A stretch of DNA of 6,647 bases from an uncultured Christensenellaceae bacterium. GTDB taxonomy: Bacteria > Bacillota > Clostridia > Christensenellales > Christensenellaceae. The notes below the pieces were generated by a model that made no database searches, was not told the origin of the DNA, and worked only from the letters and a program-made list of their open reading frames with translations. Of this stretch, positions 1-5,099 are shown piece by piece. The stretch lies in contig CAKROK010000075.1 in assembly GCA_934373295.1 (NCBI GenBank), positions 1-6,647 on the forward strand, written 5' to 3'. Within the stretch, counting starts at the first letter, position 1. Every line of letters begins with the position of its first letter. Position numbers and translations under genes: made by a program.

Positions 1-344
1 AAGTCATTCGTCTTGCGCTTCGGTTATAAAGCGAGCTTGCCGATGACGTGCGGCGCAGCTTTCATGCCGCGAAAAGGCGGGGCTTTTCGCGGCATGAAAG
101 TGGCTCGCCTTTGGCGAGCTTAGTTTTTGCGGCCGAAGACCGCAAAAACCTGCGCCGCAGATGTACGTATGACTGCGCTGTTTTTGGCTTTAGCGTGACG
201 GCATGTCGGCGTGCGTTTAAAATGGAGCTTTGCGTGAGCAAAGCAACCTAATTATTGATTGAAGGATATAAGAGAAATAGCATGCAGCAGTAAAAAAGAA
301 CGCGTAAAAAACGCTTAAAAATCATATAAAAAGGCGAAAAACGC
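1..344. other. Gene-free left flank
   Basis: I see no credible gene here. An open frame at 48-251 runs through the inverted repeats, has no ribosome binding site, and encodes an Arg/Cys-rich product with no recognisable motif. After the repeat, 250-344 becomes AT-rich. It holds two 10-bp direct repeats, AAAAACGCTT, at 307-316 and 337-346. The second one overlaps the -35 box of the rplM promoter. Confidence 0.7.
41..250. repeat. Structured intergenic repeat with cloverleaf-like folding potential
   Basis: This stretch is a chain of perfect inverted repeats. An outer stem pairs TGCGGCGCAG (49-58) with CTGCGCCGCA (150-159). Inside it lie three hairpins with almost no spacing: an 18-bp perfect stem (59-76 with 83-100, 6-nt loop), a 7-bp stem (103-109 with 113-119, TTT loop), and a 10-bp stem (123-132 with 140-149, 7-nt loop). 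Together they form a four-way junction. Beyond it, 201-214 can form a 5-bp hairpin with a TCGG loop, and 227-244 forms a 7-bp hairpin with a GTGA loop. The last module recurs inverted at 6597-6625, so this looks like a dispersed, MITE- or REP-like element. The element's left boundary is uncertain and may lie outside the window. No transposase is present. Confidence 0.75.
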
Positions 345-373
345 TTGACAGACCGGAAAGAATTGTATAAAAT
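345..373 (+). promoter_or_regulatory. Sigma-A promoter of the rplM-rpsI operon
   Basis: TTGACA (345-350) is a perfect -35 box. It is followed after 17 bp by TAAAAT (368-373). An overlapping TATAAA (366-371) would give a 15-bp spacer and is less likely. Transcription would start near 380, leaving a leader of about 100 nt before rplM. Confidence 0.75.
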
Positions 374-378
374 AAATA

Positions 379-445
379 GTGCTGAAAAGCCGCACAGCCC
401 CGTGGTCTCAGCGCCGCGCAGAAGCGCCTACCATCGCGAAAGCGC
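379..445 (+). promoter_or_regulatory. Structured leader of rplM, possible L13 autoregulatory leader
   Basis: The predicted transcript begins at about 380 with GTGCTG (379-384), which can pair with CAGCGC (409-414) with one G-U pair. A short CAC/GTG helix (393-395 with 402-404) lies inside. A CGC-GAAA-GCG tetraloop hairpin follows at 435-444. Firmicute rplM transcripts are known to carry an L13 leader thought to bind L13 for feedback control. Position and compactness fit that class, but I matched the fold only by eye and not to its consensus. Confidence 0.4.
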
Positions 446-482
446 AAAGAATAATGAAATATCCATATAGGAGGACAGCCTA

Positions 483-911
483 ATGAAAACATACATGGCA
501 AACGACGGTAGCCTCCAGAAGAAGTGGTTTGTAGTCGACGCTGAAGGCAAGACCTTTGGTAGACTCGCAAGCCAGGTGGCTACGATTCTCATGGGCAAGA
601 ATAAGCCCGAATATACCCCCAACGTCGATACCGGCGATTACGTTATCGTAATCAACACCGACAAGCTCGTGTTCACGGGCAAGAAGCTCGACCAGAAGAA
701 GTACTATCATCATTCCGGTTATCCGGGTGGCTTAAAGGAGACCAGCTATCGTCACCTCATGGAGAAAAAGAGCGATTTCGCGTTCTCCGAGGCAGTAAGA
801 AGGATGCTCCCCAAGAGCAAGCTCGGCGACAAGATGCTCAAGAAGCTCTTCGTATATACCGGCAGCGAGCACAAGCAGCAGGCTCAGTGCCCGGAAGCTA
901 TCGAGCTTTAA
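483..911 (+). CDS. rplM: 50S ribosomal protein L13
   Basis: Encodes ribosomal protein L13, an early-assembling 23S rRNA-binding protein of the large subunit. The 142-residue product has the usual bacterial length and its signatures in order: FGRLASQVA near residues 25-33, the GDYVIVIN stretch near 51-58, HHSGYPGGLK near 76-85, RRMLPKSKLG near 105-114, and a C-terminal YTGSEHKQQAQ. The start is fixed by AGGAGG (469-474), eight bases before the ATG. It lies 23 bp upstream of rpsI, the near-universal bacterial pairing, and shares its promoter and terminator. The codon preference for AAG and CTC suits a highly expressed gene. Identification is secure. Confidence 0.98.
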   Translation: MKTYMANDGSLQKKWFVVDAEGKTFGRLASQVATILMGKNKPEYTPNVDTGDYVIVINTDKLVFTGKKLDQKKYYHHSGYPGGLKETSYRHLMEKKSDFAFSEAVRRMLPKSKLGDKMLKKLFVYTGSEHKQQAQCPEAIEL

Positions 912-934
912 TCTTATAGGAGGTTATAATCGCT

Positions 935-1327
935 ATGGCAAAAGAACAGTTCATTGGTACAGGCAGAAGAAAGAGCTCCGTTGCGAGAGTAAGACTTTTA
1001 CCCGGCAGCGGCAACATTACCATAAATAAGAGAGATATCGACGAGTATTTCGGCTATGAGACCTTAAAGATGCTCGTTAAGAGCCCTCTCGTTCTCACCG
1101 ATAAGCTCGGCTCCTATGACGTTTTCGTAAACGTTCAGGGCGGCGGCTATACCGGTCAGGCAGGCGCTATCCGTCACGGCATCGCTCGTGCGCTCAACGC
1201 GGCTGATCCCGAGTTAAGACCCGCGCTCAAGAAGGCCGGATATCTCACCAGAGATTCCAGAATGAAGGAGAGAAAGAAGTACGGCTTAAAGGCTGCACGT
1301 CGCGCACCTCAGTTCTCCAAGAGATAA
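935..1327 (+). CDS. rpsI: 30S ribosomal protein S9
   Basis: Encodes small-subunit protein S9, whose basic C-terminal tail reaches toward the peptidyl-tRNA in the P site. The 130-residue product shows the family signatures: GTGRRKSSVARV near the N terminus, GGGYTGQAGAIRHGIARAL in the middle, then GYLTRDSRMKERKKYG and a basic end finishing in SKR. Length is standard and the C terminus is complete. AGGAGG (918-923) lies 11 bases before the ATG, slightly longer than the usual spacing. It is the second and last gene of the rplM operon and is followed by a strong terminator. Confidence 0.98.
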   Translation: MAKEQFIGTGRRKSSVARVRLLPGSGNITINKRDIDEYFGYETLKMLVKSPLVLTDKLGSYDVFVNVQGGGYTGQAGAIRHGIARALNAADPELRPALKKAGYLTRDSRMKERKKYGLKAARRAPQFSKR

Positions 1328-1349
1328 TTTCCCAAAACGAAATTACACG

Positions 1350-1384
1350 ACTCCCGTTATCCATGCGATTTCGGGAGTTTTTTT
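1350..1384 (+). terminator. Intrinsic terminator of rplM-rpsI
   Basis: A 7-bp perfect stem ACTCCCG (1350-1356) with CGGGAGT (1372-1378) has a 15-nt loop and is followed by a run of seven T. It lies 23 bp after the rpsI stop and just before the next promoter, so it separates the ribosomal operon from the regulator gene. Confidence 0.85.
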
Positions 1385-1395
1385 ATAAAAAGCTA

Positions 1396-1426
1396 TTGAC
1401 ACTGACGCAACGTCATGGCTTATACT
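1396..1426 (+). promoter_or_regulatory. MerR-type promoter/operator with 19-bp spacer
   Basis: TTGACA (1396-1401) and TATACT (1421-1426) are separated by 19 bp, too long for ordinary sigma-A use. Inside the spacer lies the dyad TGACG-CAA-CGTCA (1403-1415). An overlong spacer with a central dyad is the hallmark of promoters that MerR-family activators untwist after binding ligand. The regulator gene starts about 24 bp downstream, so autoregulation is the natural reading. Confidence 0.85.
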
Positions 1427-1449
1427 CATTTCAAGGCAGGTGAAAAGAT

Positions 1450-2055
1450 GTGAAAATGCTCATAGGAGAATTTGTGAAATATACAGGGGTGAGCGTGCGC
1501 ACGCTGCATTATTACGACGAGATTGGGCTGTTGAAGCCGACGGAGTGCGGCAAAGAAAACGGCTATAGAGTATATGACGAAAACAGCGCGCACAGAATGG
1601 CGCAGATACTCTATTATCGCGAGCTGGGGTTTTCTTTAAAGAGCATCGGAACATTGATAGACTGTCAAAAAAATGAAAGAGAATGCGCTATGAAAGAGCA
1701 AAAACGTCTGCTTAAGCTAAAGCGAAAACGGCTTGACCGGCTGATAGATGAGCTTGACCGTGCGCAGAAAGGAGAAGCTATGAGCTTTAAGGCATTTGAC
1801 AACAGTGAGTTTATCGCGGCGCGGGATAACTACGCCGAGGAGGTCAAAAGCAGATGGGGGAACACGGGAGAATACCGTCAATACAGTGAAAACCAAAAGG
1901 AGATTTCACCGCAGAGGCAGGAACAGATCGATGCGCAGATGAACGGGCTTTTGGAGGAGTTCGCCGCGTTGGCAAATGATAATGTTGACCCCGCGGGGCA
2001 GCAGGCGCAAACGCTCGTGCAAAAATGGAGGGAGTTTCTGACAAAAAACTACTAA
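1450..2055 (+). CDS. TipA-type MerR-family transcriptional regulator, interrupted before its C-terminal end
   Basis: Residues 1-70 form a MerR winged helix-turn-helix: IGEFVKYTGVSVRTLHYYDEIGLLKP, then NGYRVYDE and YYRELGFSLKSI. A charged Lys/Arg/Glu-rich helix (about 75-108) suits the dimer coiled coil. From M111 a TipAS ligand-binding domain begins (SFKAFDN, then YAEEVKSRWGNTGEYRQY). In Streptomyces the homologous domain traps thiostrepton-like antibiotics and switches on transcription. The frame stops at TAA 2053-2055, after codon 201, but the missing C-terminal 50 residues follow in the same frame. The GTG start at 1450 is preferred because a weak AGG-rich site (about 1434-1440) lies nine bases upstream. 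ATG 1456 is an alternative. A short product would keep DNA binding but lack the distal TipAS helices, so function is uncertain. Confidence 0.85.
   Translation: MKMLIGEFVKYTGVSVRTLHYYDEIGLLKPTECGKENGYRVYDENSAHRMAQILYYRELGFSLKSIGTLIDCQKNERECAMKEQKRLLKLKRKRLDRLIDELDRAQKGEAMSFKAFDNSEFIAARDNYAEEVKSRWGNTGEYRQYSENQKEISPQRQEQIDAQMNGLLEEFAALANDNVDPAGQQAQTLVQKWREFLTKNY
1768..1782 (+). promoter_or_regulatory. Internal ribosome binding site and start at the TipAS domain boundary
   Basis: AAAGGAG (1768-1774) precedes an in-frame ATG (1780-1782, codon 111) by five bases, a good translation start inside the regulator gene. It falls exactly where the DNA-binding and coiled-coil part ends and the ligand-binding domain begins. 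In Streptomyces lividans, tipA makes a long activator and an abundant short drug-binding form from an internal start at nearly the same residue. Production of a short form here is inferred. Confidence 0.55.
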
Positions 2056-2208
2056 GAATGTTCGATTGAGATCCTTTCCTGTTTGGGCGAGATGTACAGT
2101 GCGGACGAACGCTTTAGGAAGAACATCGACAAGGCGGGCGCAGGCACGGCTGATTTCATGACGCGCGCGATTCGTAAGTACTGCGCAAGATACGCAGACG
2201 AAGCATAA
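2056..2208 (+). pseudogene. In-frame remainder of the TipAS domain after a premature stop
   Basis: Directly after the TAA at 2053, the same frame continues for 50 sense codons to TAA at 2206-2208. The translation is unmistakably TipAS C terminus: ECSIEIL, then CLGEMYSADERF, KNID, and an AI..YC end. From memory, Streptomyces TipAS reads NHYDCG..., then CLGEMYVSDERF at the same place. That aligns the stop with a Tyr codon, one base from TAC or TAT. The Cys before LGEMY matches the one that forms the covalent thiostrepton bond in TipA. With residue 202 restored the protein would be 252 residues, close to TipAL. No start or ribosome binding site suggests separate translation. Confidence 0.8.
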
Positions 2209-2221
2209 AAATTTACAAAAT

Positions 2222-2245
2222 GCCGCATTTTGCGGCTCTTTTTTT
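2222..2245 (+). terminator. Intrinsic terminator after the TipA-type gene
   Basis: A 6-bp perfect stem GCCGCA (2222-2227) with TGCGGC (2231-2236) has a 3-nt TTT loop and is followed by TC and a T-rich tail to 2245. It sits 13 bp past the distal TAA at 2206-2208, not next to the premature stop. This supports the view that the full-length frame is the ancestral gene end. Confidence 0.85.
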
Positions 2246-2261
2246 ATGGGGTGAAGTATAG

Positions 2262-2267
2262 TATAAT
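2262..2267 (+). promoter_or_regulatory. -10 box of the lipoprotein gene promoter
   Basis: A perfect TATAAT lies 26 bp before the start codon of the lipoprotein gene. A -35 box at standard spacing would fall in the T-rich terminator tail (about 2239-2244) and is a poor match. The promoter is therefore likely weak or helped by another factor. Confidence 0.5.
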
Positions 2268-2293
2268 AGAGAAAAAAGCGGGAGGTTCACTGA

Positions 2294-4075
2294 ATGAAGA
2301 GGATTATTGCGGCGCTGTTGTGCGTGATGCTGCTGCTATGCGCGTCGGGCTGTTCGCTCTTGCCCTTTTTCGCATTTATGGGCAAAAATGACGGGGACAA
2401 GAGCTCACAGGATGAGGAATTTGCGGCATTTATGGAGGATGAATTTATAGACACTGCGGGTAGCGACACCGTCACCATGCACTTTCTCTTGACAGATCCT
2501 GAAAAGAGCGGCGTGGAACGGCCGGAGGTGTCGTTTGGCAGCGGATATGAGCTTGCGGATTACGAGGAAGGCAAGGACGAGCTGAAAGAATTTTTGGTGA
2601 GCCTCGACAAGTTTGATGAATCGCGCTTATCGGAGGACAATGCGCGCAGATTGGAGTTTTTGCGCGAATATGCGGAGAATAAGCTCGAGCTCTATAATTA
2701 TCCTCAGTTTGATACGCTGCTGGATGCGCAATACGGTGTGGCGAGCAATCTTCCGAGTACGCTTACATCGTATAAGTTCTATTGTGAGCAGGATATCAAG
2801 GACTATCTGGAGCTTTTGGGGCAGATACCAGATCTCTTTAAAAAGTGCCTTGCGTTTGAGTCTGACAAGGATGAGGAGCACCGCATGGCACAGTTCACGA
2901 TAGACAACGCTATAAAACAGATCGACGTATTTTTGAATGGAAACGGCGACGCGCTCATAGACACGTTTAAGCAGCGCATAGACGGGGCGGATTTTCTGAC
3001 GCAGGACAAGGCGAACGAATACATATCGCAAAACGAAAAGCTCGTGAACGACACCGTCGTGACTGCCTATAAGGACCTAAAGACAGGACTTGAAAAGTTT
3101 GATGCAGGCAAAAGAGACAAGGGCCTTTCGCATTATAAGGACGGGAAGGAATACTATGCGCTGCTGCTAAAGAGCATGACGTATTCCGATAGATCGCCGG
3201 AGGAAATGATGGCGGCGCTCGTGGCGAGGTATAACGAGCTGATCAGCAGGATGAGTCAGGCTTCGCAAAACTATAACGGCGATATATTTTCGCTTTTTGG
3301 GAAAATTGACTTAGGAGAGTATAGCGCGAAGGACATATTAAAAAATCTTTGTGAAAAGGCAGATGAAAAATTTCCGGAATTAGACGGTATAAGCTATACT
3401 GTGGATGAGATTCCCGAGGTGCTGCAGCAGGAAAACACGCTCGCATACTACGTCCTCGCGCCGTTAGATGCGCAGACGGACAATGAGATATACTACAAGC
3501 CGAATGAGGGCGATGACGCAGAGTTCTTTATGACGCTTGCGCATGAAGGCTATCCGGGGCATATGTACCAGTGGAATTACCTGCTTCAAAACGATGAGCC
3601 GCGCCTGTTAATGAGCCTGGATACGACAGGGCTAATGGAGGGTTGGGCGATGTATTCGCAGTTAAGCAGCCTTGATTTCATGGATTGCGGCAAATACGAT
3701 AAAAACGCGGTAAAGCAGATATATTCGATAAACACCGAGTTTAACTATCTCATATGCTCGCTCGCGGATTTGCTCGTGAATTACAGCGGAGATGACCGTG
3801 ACGAGCTGTATAAAGAGCTTTCCGAGATGGGAGTCGACAGGGAGACCTCCGATGACCTTTACGAAAGCTCGATAGACACGCCCGGGCTGTATCTGCGATA
3901 TTACATGAGCTGCCTTGAGCTTTTGACGCTAAGGGAGGATGTGTACGCGGAGTTGAAGAAAAATTTTGACGAAAAAGAGTTTAACCGCGCGGTTTTGGAT
4001 GCGGGGATATGCTACTTTGGCCAGTTGAATGAAGCGGTAACAAATGAGCTGACGGACGCAAAAGCCGCCGCTTGA
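2294..4075 (+). CDS. DUF885 family lipoprotein, putative zinc metallopeptidase
   Basis: The N terminus is a lipoprotein signal: KR, a hydrophobic core, and ASGC with the lipidated Cys at residue 20. The mature protein should be anchored on the outer face of the membrane. The body matches the DUF885 family, seen in the core LAHEGYPGHMYQ (H417, E418, H423) and LMEGWAMYSQ (E449), followed by a C-terminal GLYLRYYMSCLELL. The HExxPGH motif and downstream Glu are the likely metal ligands and catalytic residue of a gluzincin-like peptidase, but substrate and activity are unknown for most members. At 593 residues it looks full length. The start is supported by GGGAGG (2280-2285), eight bases upstream. 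The flavoprotein gene follows after 31 bp with no terminator between, so the two are probably co-transcribed. Confidence 0.85.
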   Translation: MKRIIAALLCVMLLLCASGCSLLPFFAFMGKNDGDKSSQDEEFAAFMEDEFIDTAGSDTVTMHFLLTDPEKSGVERPEVSFGSGYELADYEEGKDELKEFLVSLDKFDESRLSEDNARRLEFLREYAENKLELYNYPQFDTLLDAQYGVASNLPSTLTSYKFYCEQDIKDYLELLGQIPDLFKKCLAFESDKDEEHRMAQFTIDNAIKQIDVFLNGNGDALIDTFKQRIDGADFLTQDKANEYISQNEKLVNDTVVTAYKDLKTGLEKFDAGKRDKGLSHYKDGKEYYALLLKSMTYSDRSPEEMMAALVARYNELISRMSQASQNYNGDIFSLFGKIDLGEYSAKDILKNLCEKADEKFPELDGISYTVDEIPEVLQQENTLAYYVLAPLDAQTDNEIYYKPNEGDDAEFFMTLAHEGYPGHMYQWNYLLQNDEPRLLMSLDTTGLMEGWAMYSQLSSLDFMDCGKYDKNAVKQIYSINTEFNYLICSLADLLVNYSGDDRDELYKELSEMGVDRETSDDLYESSIDTPGLYLRYYMSCLELLTLREDVYAELKKNFDEKEFNRAVLDAGICYFGQLNEAVTNELTDAKAAA

Positions 4076-4106
4076 TACGATATTTTTACTTTAGGAGGAG
4101 AACGAA

Positions 4107-4727
4107 ATGAAAGTATTGCTGATAAACGGAAGCCCGCACAAGGCGGGATGCACCTATACGGCGCTATGTGAGATGGAAAAACAGTTTAAGGAGCTGGGCG
4201 TTGAGACGGAGATAGTCTGGACAGGCGCACAGCCGATAGGCGGATGCATGGGCTGCGGCGCATGTCGAAAGCTGGGCAAATGCGTAATAGACGACATCGT
4301 GAACGATATCGCCGCGAAGCTGGACGGCGCGGACGGCATCGTCATAGGTTCGCCCGTCCACTACGCCGCCGCCAGCGGACAGATAACCTCCGCGATGCAC
4401 AGGCTGTTCTATTCATCCGGCGCAAAGCTCGCGGGAAAGCCAGGCTGCGCGGTGGTGAGCTGCCGCAGAGGGGGGGCATCCGCGGCGTTTGACCAGCTCA
4501 ACAAGTATTTCGGCATAAGCAATATGCCCGTCGTCACTTCGCAGTATTGGAACCAGGTCCATGGCAACACGCCGGAGGAGGTCCTGCGCGATGAGGAGGG
4601 ATTACAGACGATGCGCACGCTCGCGCTCAATATGACGTGGCTCATGAAGTGCATCGAGGCAGGCAAAAACGCGGGCGTAGACCTTCCGCAGTATGAGCAG
4701 AAGGTTAAGACGAACTTCATACGTTAA
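4107..4727 (+). CDS. Flavodoxin-fold NAD(P)H-dependent oxidoreductase, iron-sulfur flavoprotein-like
   Basis: The 206-residue product starts with a beta strand and FMN phosphate loop, MKVLLINGSPHKAGCT, followed by GSPVHYAAASGQ near residue 79. Both are typical of NADPH-dependent FMN reductase and iron-sulfur flavoprotein families. Between them, C47, C50, C53 and C59 form a C-x2-C-x2-C-x5-C motif. In archaeal and clostridial Isf proteins this compact motif holds a [4Fe-4S] cluster that passes electrons to FMN. Many clostridial relatives share it without biochemical proof, so the cluster is inferred. It should be a soluble cytoplasmic enzyme, and its redox partner is unknown. AGGAGG (4093-4098) lies eight bases before the ATG. 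It is probably the second gene of a unit with the upstream lipoprotein, although the two have no obvious shared role. Confidence 0.87.
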   Translation: MKVLLINGSPHKAGCTYTALCEMEKQFKELGVETEIVWTGAQPIGGCMGCGACRKLGKCVIDDIVNDIAAKLDGADGIVIGSPVHYAAASGQITSAMHRLFYSSGAKLAGKPGCAVVSCRRGGASAAFDQLNKYFGISNMPVVTSQYWNQVHGNTPEEVLRDEEGLQTMRTLALNMTWLMKCIEAGKNAGVDLPQYEQKVKTNFIR

Positions 4728-4769
4728 ACTGAACAGGCGAAAAAGTCAAAGATTTTTTCAAAAAAACTA

Positions 4770-4798
4770 TTGACAACTAAAATACGCGGGAATATAAT
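4770..4798 (+). promoter_or_regulatory. Consensus sigma-A promoter of the T-box/trpB transcript
   Basis: TTGACA (4770-4775) and TATAAT (4793-4798) are both perfect and 17 bp apart. This strong, apparently unregulated promoter fits control by attenuation in the leader. Transcription should begin near 4805. Confidence 0.93.
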
Positions 4799-4804
4799 AA
4801 AGGA

Positions 4805-5061
4805 AACCGATGAGAAAGAGTAAGTACTCTTGAGACAGACTTTTAAGAGAGCCGGCGATGGTGTGAATCCGGTAGGTCGATGCAGGAGAAATGGGCTTTT
4901 GAGGGCAAACCGAAAGTTTATGAGTAGGCGAGACGGAGATGCATACTTCGTTACCAAACAGGATATATGACAGTATATCGCAAAGCGGACGAAAATTCGT
5001 CAATTTAGGTGGCACCGCAGGTAATTCACTCCTGTCCTAAGATTTAGGACAGGAGTTTTTT
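4805..5061 (+). ncRNA. T-box riboswitch, predicted tRNA-Trp specific
   Basis: The leader carries the T-box core AGGTGGCACCGCAGG at 5007-5021 and a Stem I with the conserved AGAGAG (4836-4841) and GGTGTGA apical pattern (about 4859-4865). The specifier loop can be drawn by eye: AAAG (4815-4818) pairs with CTTT (4896-4899), and CTC (4827-4829) with GAG (4886-4888). This leaves AGTAAGTA opposite AAATGGG, which displays TGG (4892-4894), a Trp codon. The TGGC at 5010-5013 would pair with a tRNA end GCCA, meaning discriminator base G, as in bacterial tRNA-Trp. Uncharged tRNA-Trp would stabilise the antiterminator and let transcription reach the downstream trpB-like gene; charged tRNA would leave the terminator formed. 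Confidence 0.93.
5028..5061 (+). terminator. Regulated terminator of the T-box leader
   Basis: A perfect 13-bp stem pairs 5028-5040 with 5044-5056 around a 3-nt GAT loop and is followed by six T. Its 5' arm overlaps the CTCCT that would pair with the AGG of the T-box core, so terminator and antiterminator are mutually exclusive. Confidence 0.93.
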
Positions 5062-5099
5062 GTTAGAATTATAAATATATTTTTAAAGGAGAGATAAAG

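Noticed and set aside
48..251. A 67-codon open frame across the left-edge repeat
   Set aside because: It is made of inverted repeats, lacks a ribosome binding site and known motifs, and probably arises from the GC-rich hairpins.
454..483. A 9-codon frame in the rplM leader whose TAA overlaps the rplM ATG (TAATG)
   Set aside because: It has no convincing ribosome binding site of its own and contains the rplM Shine-Dalgarno sequence; most likely chance.
1338..1373. Alternative pairing CGAAAT (1338-1343) with ATTTCG (1368-1373) competing with the rpsI terminator
   Set aside because: A 6-bp AT-rich match with a 24-nt loop is weak, and nothing suggests attenuation after the last gene of the operon.
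2627..3031. Long minus-strand open frame inside the DUF885 gene
   Set aside because: It is antisense to a well-supported coding region, lacks a ribosome binding site and shows no recognisable domain.
4739..4759. GAAAAA/TTTTTTC inverted repeat after the flavoprotein gene as a terminator
   Set aside because: The stem is almost all A-T pairs and would be too weak to call, although some terminator is expected near here.
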